The notes under the pieces were generated by a model. That model was not told where the DNA came from, made no database searches, and was given only the letters and a program-made list of their open reading frames with translations. Made by a program: the position numbers and the translations under genes. Shown here in pieces: positions 50,093 through 57,831 of a stretch of DNA of 64,000 nucleotides. The stretch is from Massilia sp. BSC265. Lineage in GTDB: Bacteria > Pseudomonadota > Gammaproteobacteria > Burkholderiales > Burkholderiaceae_D. Location of the stretch: positions 186,001 to 250,000 of the forward strand of contig NZ_JPXI01000039.1 of the NCBI RefSeq assembly GCF_000740675.1, read 5' to 3'. The first letter of the stretch is position 1; every line of letters starts with the position of its first letter.

Positions 50093-51040
50093 ATGCTCAC
50101 AGTCATGACAAGCCCACACGCCAATGCCCTCGTCGCCGTAGGCCGCTACCTGCGCGACCACGACTACCGTTTCATCACGGTCACCCCGTCCACGCACCGC
50201 CGCATCAACCGCCGGCCCGGCAACGAACGGGCCACGGACCTGCGCGGCATCTTCGGCTGGAGCCGGCCTTTCGCTGCCGACGAGGTCGCGCCGGAACTGC
50301 TCGTGCTGATGCGCGAGGCCGGCATCGTGGAACCCGACGGCGCCCTGCTGCGTTCGACGCTGCGCGCCTCGACATTGGGCGAACTGCTGGTGTTCCACTC
50401 GGCCTATCCGACCGACGACGACGACTCGGTTTTCTTCGGACCGGACACGTATCGCTTCGTGGGCACCATGGGACGCGCCTTTCCCTGGCTCGGTTCCGGA
50501 CCGGTGCGGGCGCTCGACATCGGCTGCGGCGGGGGCGCCGGGGCGCTGGCGATCGCGCACCACTTCCCGCACGCCGAGGTGATCGGCGCCGACATCAATA
50601 CGCGCGCGCTGGCGCTGACGGTGGTGAACGCCCGGCTCGCGGAACTCCCCAACCTGCACGCCTGCCACAGCGACCTGTTCGACAGCCTGGACGGCGACTT
50701 CGACCTGATCGTGTCGAACCCGCCCTACGTGCTCGACCCGAGCGAACTTCCCTACCGCCACGGGGGCGGCATGCGCGGCGCCGAACTGTCGGTGCGGATC
50801 GTCCGGGAAAGCCTGGGACGGCTGCGCCGGGGCGGCAACCTGATGCTGTACACCGGGGTGGCAATCGCCGGCGCGGCCGACGAGTTCCTGGAGGCGGTCC
50901 GCCCGGACCTGGACGCCCAATGCGACCACTGGAGCTACGAAGAGCTCGACCCGGACATCTTCGGCGGCCAGCTGGGCGAACCCGGCTACGAGGACACGGA
51001 ACGGATCGCGGCAGTGTGGCTGCACGCGATCAAGCGTTAG
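50093..51040 (+). CDS. Class I SAM methyltransferase with NPPY motif
   Basis: 315-residue methyltransferase. SAM motif I is ALDIGCGGGAGALAIA, acidic loop VIGADINTRALAL and catalytic motif SNPPYVLD, characteristic of N-methylation of an amide or base by the HemK/RlmG-like group. An N-terminal ~140-residue domain (GIFGWSRPFAADEVAPELL) precedes it. Start MLTVMTS or MTSPHAN (50105). Substrate unknown; release-factor-type or rRNA N-methyltransferase activity is plausible. Overlaps by four bases, convergently, the PHA depolymerase gene. Confidence 0.84.
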   Translation: MLTVMTSPHANALVAVGRYLRDHDYRFITVTPSTHRRINRRPGNERATDLRGIFGWSRPFAADEVAPELLVLMREAGIVEPDGALLRSTLRASTLGELLVFHSAYPTDDDDSVFFGPDTYRFVGTMGRAFPWLGSGPVRALDIGCGGGAGALAIAHHFPHAEVIGADINTRALALTVVNARLAELPNLHACHSDLFDSLDGDFDLIVSNPPYVLDPSELPYRHGGGMRGAELSVRIVRESLGRLRRGGNLMLYTGVAIAGAADEFLEAVRPDLDAQCDHWSYEELDPDIFGGQLGEPGYEDTERIAAVWLHAIKR

Positions 51041-52155
51041 CGGCCGTGCTCGAGGAAGAAGGCCAGCATTTCCGCTGACGCGCTGGGCCCGCTGGCGTCC
51101 GTGTGCGAACCGGCCGCCTTGCCGCCGATCCAGGCGTGCCCCACCCCATGCACCAGCCAGTGCTCGGCCATGCGCCGGCCCTTCGCGTCGCGCCAGCAGC
51201 TGCGGGTGAAACGGCGTCCGCCGGCTTCGCCATCCAGGCGCTCGCGCCGCAGGCGGCCTGCCCCATGTGCATTGCTGAACTGGCGCAGCACCGCTTCCCC
51301 GTTCCCCTGGTGGACGACATGGTCGGCGTCGCCATGGAACACGATGACCGGCACGCCCTGCCCGGCCGTTGCCGGGGTCGGGGGATGCTTCATCGCATGC
51401 AAGCCCGAGATCATGTCCTTGCCGGTGCCGGCCGCCAGGCCGGAATGGATGCCGACGGCGGCGAACAGCTCCGGATACTCGGCGCCGAGGATGGCCGCCA
51501 TCGCCCCGCCCGCCGACAGGCCCGCCGCGTACACACGCCTCGGGTCGGCGTCATGTTCTGCGATGATCTCGCGCGTCATGGCGGCCAGGACCGCCGGTTC
51601 GCCGCTGCCGCGCCGCTGCTGTCCCGGTTCGAACCAGTTCCAGCAGTTGGAATGGTTGGCACCGCGGTCCTGTTCGGGATACAGGACCAGGCAGCCGTGC
51701 GCCTCGGCCACCGTGTTCATCGCGGTGCCGGCCGCGAAGTCGCCGGCATCCTGGGTGCAGCCGTGCAGCATCACCACCAGCGGGCGCGGGCCTTCGGCGG
51801 CACGGGCCGGCACGTACAGCTTGTAGCGGCGCCGGCCTTCGGGGCAGGCGAAGCTGCCTTCGATGAAGCGGCCGGGCCCCAGGTCGGCGGGCACATGCGG
51901 CTTGCGTTTCCAGCCGGTGCGCACGCCCGGCATCGGCCGGACCTTGGCCTTCGGCTTCGGCTGCGCCTGTGTCGCGCCGGGCGCCGGATTGATATCGATG
52001 ATGGTGGGGGTGTCGTCGCCGGGAGCTGTCGGGCTCACCAGCCCCGCCTGCTGCAGTGCGCGCTGGATGACGCCGGTGGCGGCGCCGGGGTCGCCGGCGC
52101 GCACGCGCTCGGCCGAGGCCAGCATCTGGCGCACGAATTCGTCGATGGGTTTCAT
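51037..52155 (-). CDS. Short-chain PHA depolymerase / PHB depolymerase-family esterase
   Basis: 372-residue esterase of the extracellular PHB depolymerase family (LpqC-like). Oxyanion motif is VVMLHGCTQDAGDFA, nucleophile AAGLSAGGAM, with Asp in FHGDADHVV and His in GVGHAWIGG. No clear signal peptide is seen, so it may act intracellularly or the N-terminus may contain an unrecognised targeting part; the N-terminal ~110 residues are Pro/Lys-rich and unlike the core. It follows a ribbon-helix-helix regulator gene by 22 nt, so it is probably under that regulator. Confidence 0.88.
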   Translation of the reverse strand: MKPIDEFVRQMLASAERVRAGDPGAATGVIQRALQQAGLVSPTAPGDDTPTIIDINPAPGATQAQPKPKAKVRPMPGVRTGWKRKPHVPADLGPGRFIEGSFACPEGRRRYKLYVPARAAEGPRPLVVMLHGCTQDAGDFAAGTAMNTVAEAHGCLVLYPEQDRGANHSNCWNWFEPGQQRRGSGEPAVLAAMTREIIAEHDADPRRVYAAGLSAGGAMAAILGAEYPELFAAVGIHSGLAAGTGKDMISGLHAMKHPPTPATAGQGVPVIVFHGDADHVVHQGNGEAVLRQFSNAHGAGRLRRERLDGEAGGRRFTRSCWRDAKGRRMAEHWLVHGVGHAWIGGKAAGSHTDASGPSASAEMLAFFLEHGR

Positions 52156-52177
52156 GGGGATTCCTGTTCTATGAGTA

Positions 52178-52594
52178 CTACATATGGATACGGTCCGCCA
52201 GCGCCTGCCTGACGGCGGGCGACGCGATGAAGGCGCCCAGGACCTGGACCGAGGCGATGGCGGCGCCGGCAAGTTCCGGCGTGACCTCGTCTTCGATCAC
52301 GGCCAGTCCCAGCACATGGATTTCGAGGCGCTGGCCGCCGGCGAGCACCTCCTCCAGCTCCCTGCGGGTATAGCGGTGCTGCCCGAGCACGTAGCGCTTG
52401 CGCACCACGATCTGGCGCAGCGCATCGGCATGCGCCACCAGCTGGTTGCGGATGGCGGTCCGGACGAAGTCGGTCCGGTTCGAATAGAAGCCTTCGTTGA
52501 CCAGCAGGTCGACCTGGGCCAGGTCGACCAGGCCGACGTTGACGGTGACTTTGTCGCTGTCGGGAACGCGCTGCAGGGTTGGGGTCGCTTGCAT
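52178..52594 (-). CDS. Ribbon-helix-helix (CopG/MetJ-like) transcriptional regulator
   Basis: 138-residue DNA-binding protein. The N-terminal ~50 residues are a ribbon-helix-helix: beta strand DKVTVNVGLVDLAQVDLLVNEG, then FYSNRTDFVRTAIRNQLVAH. The C-terminal part (LAVIEDEVTPELAGAAIASVQVLGAFIAS) has no recognised ligand family. Overlaps nothing; 22 nt before the PHA depolymerase gene. The phased operator immediately upstream of its start indicates autoregulation of the pair. Confidence 0.85.
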   Translation of the reverse strand: MQATPTLQRVPDSDKVTVNVGLVDLAQVDLLVNEGFYSNRTDFVRTAIRNQLVAHADALRQIVVRKRYVLGQHRYTRRELEEVLAGGQRLEIHVLGLAVIEDEVTPELAGAAIASVQVLGAFIASPAVRQALADRIHM

Positions 52595-52606
52595 TTATCT
52601 TCTCCT

Positions 52607-52635
52607 TATACTCCATGTGGAGTATAGCGGGAGTA
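52607..52635. promoter_or_regulatory. Phased GGAGTAT operator upstream of the ribbon-helix-helix regulator gene
   Basis: Three 7-mers are spaced exactly 11 bp apart: ATACTCC (52607-52613, inverted), GGAGTAT (52618-52624) and GGAGTAT (52629-52635). The first two form a palindrome with a 4-bp centre, and the third is a direct repeat one helical turn on. They abut the ribosome binding site AAGGAGAAG (52598-52606) of the regulator gene, so bound protein would block transcription or translation start. Confidence 0.7.
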
Positions 52636-52693
52636 TTACAAGTCCCGACAAGGAAAAAAATGCGCGGCCGGCGCAGTGTGGCGTCGATGAGAC

Positions 52694-53404
52694 TCAGGCA
52701 GCCAGTGCCAATTGCCTCAGTGCAGGGACGACCTGGTCCAGGCTGGCGACCTCGCAGCTGGGGCGCGCCCGGGTGTCATTGGCCAGGCCGCTTGGATTGA
52801 ACCAGCAGCTGTCGATGCCGAAGCGATTGGCACCGAGGATGTCGGCATCCAGGCGGTCGCCGACGATGACGGTCTCGTGCTTGGCGAAGGGCCGCGCACG
52901 CGCCATCCGGGCGGCGAATTCGAAGAAGCGGCTATCCGGCTTGGCATGGCCGCAGGCTTCCGAGGTCGCGACAAAGGCGATGTGACCGCCCAGCCCCGAA
53001 CTGGCGATGCGCTGGTGCTGGATGTGGTGCACGCCGTTGGTGATCACGCCGACCTCGCCGATCGCGGCCAGGGTTTCGCACAGTGCCGGGGCGCCATCCA
53101 CCAGCACCACCGCCTCGGACAGGGACTCGAGGTAGAGGACGCTGGCCCTGCCCGGGTCCAGGTCGAGCCGGTTCGCCACGAAGGTCTGGCGGAAGCGCTC
53201 GACCTTCAGGACGTCTTTCGCCACCCTCCCCGCTTCGAATTCGCGCCACAGCGCGAGATTGATCGCCTGGTACTGCTGGAACAAGGCCTCGATGTCGCCC
53301 TGCAGGCCGAGTTCCCCCATCGTGCGCACGAAAGAAAGGCGTTCGGAAGCCTTGAAGTCGAGGAGCGTGTCGTCCAGGTCGAAGAGGAACAGTCTGTGTT
53401 TCAC
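52694..53404 (-). CDS. yjjG: HAD-superfamily hydrolase, YjjG-type pyrimidine nucleotidase-like
   Basis: 236-residue HAD phosphatase. Motif I FDLDDTLLDF (nucleophile Asp), motif II VITNG, motif III Lys in ACGHAKPDSRFF and motif IV VGDRLDADILGANRFGID. The order and spacing resemble YjjG, which dephosphorylates dUMP/dTMP and guards against non-canonical nucleotides. A GTG at 53404 is chosen because the preceding in-frame sequence is unlike the family; no good ribosome binding site is seen. Stands alone; the exact substrate is inferred. Confidence 0.82.
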   Translation of the reverse strand: MKHRLFLFDLDDTLLDFKASERLSFVRTMGELGLQGDIEALFQQYQAINLALWREFEAGRVAKDVLKVERFRQTFVANRLDLDPGRASVLYLESLSEAVVLVDGAPALCETLAAIGEVGVITNGVHHIQHQRIASSGLGGHIAFVATSEACGHAKPDSRFFEFAARMARARPFAKHETVIVGDRLDADILGANRFGIDSCWFNPSGLANDTRARPSCEVASLDQVVPALRQLALAA

Positions 53405-53466
53405 CAGGCGCTGCCAGCGGTAGTCGGGGAATCTTCGATGGTAGCACGTCCCGGCGCTGGCTACCC

Positions 53467-54615
53467 CTAGAGGTACTTCAGCCAGGCGAGGTCGCGCCGC
53501 CGCGCCTTGAGCCGCCCGAAGGCCTGCACCGCCGGATACAGGGCCACGCACAGCACCGCGCTCGAGACCCACACCGGCCATACCGCATCGAAGCGGGCCG
53601 CATCCGGATCGACCGCTTCGGCGCCAAGGAACAGGAGCTTGAGCACGTACAGGTGTACGATGTAGAAGAACATCGGCGCTGCGCCCAGTACCGCCAGCCT
53701 GCGCACCACGGTCCCGGCGCGGCGCTCCAGCACCAGGAGCAGCAGCAGGCCGATCCCCAGCGTCAGCGCCGTGAACTGCAGCGAGGGCGGATACTTGGTG
53801 ACGTTGAAGAAGCCCATGACGGTTTCAAGCGCCGAGGCGCCGGTAGTCCACGGCCGGTCGCCGTAGGCATTCGCCGCACGCAGCAGCATGAAGCCCCCCA
53901 GCGCCGCCGCCGCCCACCCGAGCAGCCGGCGTGCGCGGCGCCCTGGCCCGAAGGAGGCGCCGAACCAGGGCCCGCAGGCGTAGCCCAGGCAAATGATGCC
54001 GATCCAGGGCAGCACCGGGTAGGAGGTGCGCAGGCGCAAGGTATCGCCCAGCTCCAGCCAGCCGCGATCGTGCAGCACCGCCCAGGTGGCGTGGAGCGGA
54101 TGCCCGGGCGCAAACTGCAGCGGGTCGAGCAGGTTGTGGCCGGCGACAATCGCCAGCCCGAGCGCGACCAGGGCCGAGCGCGGCAGGCGCACCAGGGCCG
54201 CCAGCGCCAGCATCGACAGCCCGATGGCCCAGATCACCTGCAGGTAGATGACTTTCGGCGGGAAGCTCGCGGTCCAGGCGAAGTTGATGACCGTGAGTTC
54301 CAGCGCGACCAGGAACAGGCCGCGCTTCCACAGGAAGCCGGCGGCCGCGCCGGCGCTGTCCTGCTGACGCGCACCGTACAGGAAGGCGGACAGGCCGGTG
54401 AGGAACACGAACACCGGGGCGCACAGGTGGGCCATCAGGCGCGACGCGAACAGCGGGCCGGAAGTGCTCGCAACAAGCATCGGGTCGGACACCTGCAGGT
54501 GCAGCAGGAAGGTCTCGCGCACGTGGTCGGCAAGCATGAACACCATCACGAGGCCGCGCAGGGCGTCGATGCCCATGATGCGCTGGTGGGCGCCGGGGTG
54601 CATCGTCGTGGACAT
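53467..54615 (-). CDS. DUF1624 / heparan-alpha-glucosaminide acetyltransferase-like membrane protein
   Basis: 382-residue integral membrane protein with about ten TM helices. It begins QRIMGIDALRGLVMVFMLADHVRETF, the signature of the HGSNAT/DUF1624/DUF418 acyltransferase group (R/A-L-R-G with a following His). Expected to transfer acyl groups to an extracytoplasmic acceptor; the acceptor is unknown. A 28-bp near-palindrome lies in its promoter. Divergent from the NfeD/slipin operon. Confidence 0.87.
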   Translation of the reverse strand: MSTTMHPGAHQRIMGIDALRGLVMVFMLADHVRETFLLHLQVSDPMLVASTSGPLFASRLMAHLCAPVFVFLTGLSAFLYGARQQDSAGAAAGFLWKRGLFLVALELTVINFAWTASFPPKVIYLQVIWAIGLSMLALAALVRLPRSALVALGLAIVAGHNLLDPLQFAPGHPLHATWAVLHDRGWLELGDTLRLRTSYPVLPWIGIICLGYACGPWFGASFGPGRRARRLLGWAAAALGGFMLLRAANAYGDRPWTTGASALETVMGFFNVTKYPPSLQFTALTLGIGLLLLLVLERRAGTVVRRLAVLGAAPMFFYIVHLYVLKLLFLGAEAVDPDAARFDAVWPVWVSSAVLCVALYPAVQAFGRLKARRRDLAWLKYL

Positions 54616-54643
54616 GATGGGGGAACCTGTGGACGCTAAACGT

Positions 54644-54671
54644 CGCTAATGATAATACATTATCGTTAGCG
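54644..54671. promoter_or_regulatory. 28-bp imperfect palindrome upstream of the HGSNAT-like gene
   Basis: CGCTAATGATAAT and ATTATCGTTAGCG are reverse complements except at one position and are joined by AC. The inner GATAATACATTATC (54651-54664) resembles a degenerate Fur/TetR-type site. Located 29 bp upstream of the membrane-protein ATG, also between divergent genes. Candidate operator, regulator unknown. Confidence 0.55.
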
Positions 54672-54740
54672 CCTCAAGTGCCGTTCGAGCTTGTCCCGCC
54701 GGCCCCGGGAACACCCGGCTGCCCAATGCGGTCCAAGTCC

Positions 54741-54768
54741 TTGACCGGTCCGGTCCGCGGACGGTCAA
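54741..54768 (+). promoter_or_regulatory. Leader hairpin before nfeD
   Basis: TTGACCG (54741-54747) and CGGTCAA (54762-54768) can pair around a GC-rich loop, just before the GGAGAAG ribosome binding site and the GTG start at 54790. It might be a transcript stem or an operator; TTGACC could also be read as a -35 hexamer, so it is ambiguous. Confidence 0.3.
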
Positions 54769-54789
54769 CCATCACGTGGAGAAGCGACC

Positions 54790-56259
54790 GTGTTGCGCCA
54801 CAAGCCCGCCGCGGCCCCGGCCGCCGTCCTGCCGTTCACGATTGCGTTCCCGGTTGCGTTCCTGGCAGCGCTTCTGGTCGCGCTGGCGGGCGCCCTGGCG
54901 GGCCTATCCCTGCCGGCAGCAGGCGCCGTCAACAAGCCTGCCGCCGTCGGCCTGCTGACCATCGACGGCGCCATTGGTCCGGCCAGCGCCGACCAGGTCG
55001 TTCGCGGCATCGACCGTTCCGCCTCGCTCGGACACGGGCTGCTGGTGCTCCGGATGGACACCCCGGGCGGGCTCGACACCTCGATGCGCACCGTGATCAA
55101 GGCCATCCTCGCATCGAAGGTACCGGTCGCCGCCTACGTCGCCCCCAGCGGCGCGCGCGCGGCCAGCGCCGGCACCTACCTGCTGTACGCGAGCCACATT
55201 GCGGCGATGGCGCCAGGCACCAATGTTGGCGCGGCAACCCCGGTCGAGATCGGCCTGACGCCGCCCGCCCCCGCCGGCCAGCCACCGCCGGGCAGCAGTG
55301 ACAAGGATAGCGGCAAGGGCGCTCCCAAGGCCGGCCAGAAGGACCCGCCTTCGCCCATGCAGGCCAAGGCCCTCAACGATGCCGCCGCCTACCTGCGCGG
55401 CCTGGCCCAGCTGCGCGGCCGGAATGCCGACTGGGCCGAGCGCGCCGTGCGCGAATCCGTCAGCCTCACCGCCGAGGAAGCCCTGCGGATGCAGGTCATC
55501 GACGTGCTCGCGCCCGACATTCCCGCCCTGCTGGCGCAGGTGGACGGGCGCACCGTCAGCGTCGCGGGCCAGCCGCGCCGGCTCGAGACCAAGGGCGCCG
55601 TGCTGGTCGAATTCGCGCCCGACTGGCGCACCGATGTCCTGGCCGCGATCGGCAACCCCAGCGTCGCCCTGCTCCTCATGACCGTCGGCCTCTACGGCCT
55701 GGTGTTCGAGTTCATGAACCCGGGCGCGGTGGCGCCGGGCGTGATCGGGGCGATCTGCCTGCTGCTGGGACTCTACGCCCTGCAGCTGCTGCCGGTGAAC
55801 TACGCCGGCCTGGCCCTGATCGTCCTCGGCCTGGCCTTCATGGTGGCAGAAGCCTTCCTGCCCAGCTTCGGCATCCTCGGACTGGGCGGCATCGCGGCTT
55901 TTGTTGCGGGTGCACTCATGCTGATCGATACCGAGCTGCCCGGCTTCGGCATCCCGGTCGGCCTGGTCGTCACCCTGGCCGTGGGCAGCGCGCTGCTCAT
56001 GTTCGGCACCGCGCACCTGGCTCTCAAGACGCGCCGGCGTCCCGTTGCCAGCGGCGCCGCGGCCATGATCGGCACACTGTGCAGCGTCGAGCGCCATGAC
56101 GCCGCGCGGCCGCACGAGGGCTGGGTCAGGGTCGAGGGCGAACTCTGGCATGCGATCAGCGCCACGCCGCTGCTCCCGGCCCAGACCGTGCGCATCGTCG
56201 GCCGCTCCGGCCTGATCCTCGAAGTCGTTCCCACCGATACCAAGCAGGAGACAACATGA
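54790..56259 (+). CDS. NfeD-family membrane serine protease (ClpP-class)
   Basis: 489-residue membrane protein. It has an N-terminal TM/signal segment (18-45) and a ClpP/crotonase-fold protease domain with MDTPGGLDTSMR and PSGARAASAGTYLL, whose Ser is the family nucleophile. Four C-terminal TM helices follow, then a soluble NfeD OB-fold domain (EGWVRVEGELWHAIS). An acidic/Pro-Gly insert lies at about 158-190. GTG start with GGAGAAG upstream. Overlaps the slipin gene by 4 nt (ATGA), the classic NfeD-slipin pairing: the protease cleaves the C-terminal part of the partner stomatin in archaeal homologues. Confidence 0.92.
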   Translation: MLRHKPAAAPAAVLPFTIAFPVAFLAALLVALAGALAGLSLPAAGAVNKPAAVGLLTIDGAIGPASADQVVRGIDRSASLGHGLLVLRMDTPGGLDTSMRTVIKAILASKVPVAAYVAPSGARAASAGTYLLYASHIAAMAPGTNVGAATPVEIGLTPPAPAGQPPPGSSDKDSGKGAPKAGQKDPPSPMQAKALNDAAAYLRGLAQLRGRNADWAERAVRESVSLTAEEALRMQVIDVLAPDIPALLAQVDGRTVSVAGQPRRLETKGAVLVEFAPDWRTDVLAAIGNPSVALLLMTVGLYGLVFEFMNPGAVAPGVIGAICLLLGLYALQLLPVNYAGLALIVLGLAFMVAEAFLPSFGILGLGGIAAFVAGALMLIDTELPGFGIPVGLVVTLAVGSALLMFGTAHLALKTRRRPVASGAAAMIGTLCSVERHDAARPHEGWVRVEGELWHAISATPLLPAQTVRIVGRSGLILEVVPTDTKQETT

Positions 56260-57032
56260 TTGCGATTCCCGGATTCGGCCTTGGCCTTGCCGCTCTCTTC
56301 TTCCTGGTGCTGGCGCTGCTGGCTACGGCGATCCGCATCCTGCGCGAATACGAACGCGGCGTCGTGTTCCAGCTGGGACGCTTCTGGGGCGTCAAGGGGC
56401 CGGGACTGATCATCATCATCCCGGTGCTGCAGCAAATGGTCAGGGTCGACCTGCGCACCATCGTGCTCGACGTGCCGACCCAGGACGTGATCTCGCGCGA
56501 CAACGTCTCGGTCAAGGTCAACGCCGTACTCTACTTCCGGGTGGTGGATCCGGAGCGCGCCATCATCCAGGTCGCGAACTACATGGAGGCGACCAGCCAG
56601 CTCGCCCAGACCACCCTGCGATCGGTGCTCGGCAAGCACGAGCTCGACGAGATGCTCGCCGAGCGTGAACGCCTGAACGTCGACATCCAGCAGGTGCTGG
56701 ACGCCCAGACCGACGCCTGGGGCATCAAGGTCGCCAACGTCGAGATCAAGCACGTGGACCTCGACGAATCGATGGTGCGCGCCATCGCGCGCCAGGCCGA
56801 GGCCGAGCGCGAACGGCGGGCCAAGGTCATCCACGCCGAAGGCGAGCTGCAGGCCTCGGAAAAGCTGCAGCAGGCCGCCCGCGTGCTGTCGCAGGAGTCC
56901 GGCGCGATGCAGCTGCGCTACCTGCAGACCCTGAACGCGATCGCGGGCGACAAGTCGTCCACGATCGTGTTCCCGTTGCCGATCGACGTGCTGGCCGGCC
57001 TCGGTGCCAGAACGCGCAAGGAGGCCGGCTAG
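56256..57032 (+). CDS. Slipin / stomatin-like SPFH protein
   Basis: 258-residue SPFH protein with one N-terminal membrane helix (about 5-26) and the prohibitin core (IRILREYERGVVFQLGRFWGVKGPGLIIIIPVLQ, VPTQDVISRDNVSVKVNAVLYFRV). A coiled coil rich in Ala/Glu/Arg follows (IARQAEAERERRAKVIHAEGE), then a C-terminal VFPLPIDVL. It makes oligomeric membrane scaffolds. Coupled with NfeD by a 4-nt overlap. A hairpin follows the stop codon. Confidence 0.92.
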   Translation: MIAIPGFGLGLAALFFLVLALLATAIRILREYERGVVFQLGRFWGVKGPGLIIIIPVLQQMVRVDLRTIVLDVPTQDVISRDNVSVKVNAVLYFRVVDPERAIIQVANYMEATSQLAQTTLRSVLGKHELDEMLAERERLNVDIQQVLDAQTDAWGIKVANVEIKHVDLDESMVRAIARQAEAERERRAKVIHAEGELQASEKLQQAARVLSQESGAMQLRYLQTLNAIAGDKSSTIVFPLPIDVLAGLGARTRKEAG

Positions 57033-57047
57033 GAATGGCGGGTTCTT

Positions 57048-57176
57048 GTAGGGACGATCTGGTCCGGTGGACCAGATCACGCTTTGCCGTGCGCGCGTTC
57101 AACTGCGGCATTGAGCAGACGCAGCGACTGTCCATGGGCTGGTCGAACGCGCGGCCGGCACAGCCGACCACCCTAC
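57048..57176. repeat. REP-like GTAGGG/CCCTAC arms enclosing a terminator hairpin
   Basis: GTAGGG (57048-57053) and ACCACCCTAC (57167-57176) echo the cores of the REP-like elements at 5.3 and 48.8 kb, here about 115 bp apart. Inside is a perfect 10-bp stem GATCTGGTCC-GGT-GGACCAGATC (57056-57078) directly after the slipin stop, which probably ends the NfeD-slipin transcript. The rest of 57079-57166 holds no recognised gene. Confidence 0.5.
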
Positions 57177-57191
57177 GATCCCGATACGGAC

Positions 57192-57651
57192 CTAGTGCGC
57201 ATGGCCTCCGCCCGGCTCTTCGCACTGATGCGGCTCGTCGCGGCACCGCTTCTCCTGCGCGGCCAGGGCCTGCCGGCGCGCCTCCAGCTGCTCCGGCGTC
57301 TGCGCCGGGGCCAGGATCTCGGCCTGCGTGATCACCCGGCCGTTCTTCACCACGAAGCGCACGTCGGCTGCGGCGCAGGTCCGCCAGCGGGTTGCCGCCC
57401 ACGGCGATGAGGTCGGCCAGCTTGCCGCTCTCCACCGTACCGAGGTCGTCGCCCACCAGCGCCACGCGCGCCGCGTCGCGCGTCACCGAGTACAGCGCCG
57501 TCAGGTTCCCCTGCACCAGCGCGGCCCCGCGCATGTTCAGATGCAGCGAGATGCCGGGCACCACCAGCGGCGAATCGGTGCCGTTGGCGACCAGCGCACC
57601 GGCGGCGCGCACCTTGGCCTGCTGGGTGGCGTGGATTTTGACTGTACTCAA
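57192..57651 (-). pseudogene. Amidohydrolase remnant, 5'-truncated and frameshifted
   Basis: Only the C-terminal part of an imidazolonepropionase-like/metallo-amidohydrolase is left. The frame from about 57651 gives VANGTDSPLVVPGISLHLNM, and LYSVTRDAARVALVGDDLGT, then GKLADLIAVGGNPLADL, the canonical end-domain of the family with the metal-site Asp. At about 57374 an extra base shifts the frame; beyond it the other frame reads DVRFVVKNGRVITQAEILAP to a stop at 57192. Upstream the frame meets a stop codon and the first ~300 residues with the HxH site are missing. Non-functional. Confidence 0.8.
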
Positions 57652-57831
57652 TGCTTATGCAGGAACGCAACGATGAAACGCTCGTCGAGTGCGCAAAAAC
57701 CACTGGCGGATGATCATTTCCACCCGTTTCCGCTCAATCCCCTGAGTATTCGGCATCAACAGATTGACCCACAGCACGAAACGGCAGGTAATGACATACT
57801 AGTAATTACAACCTTCGATCAGGAAAGCGTC

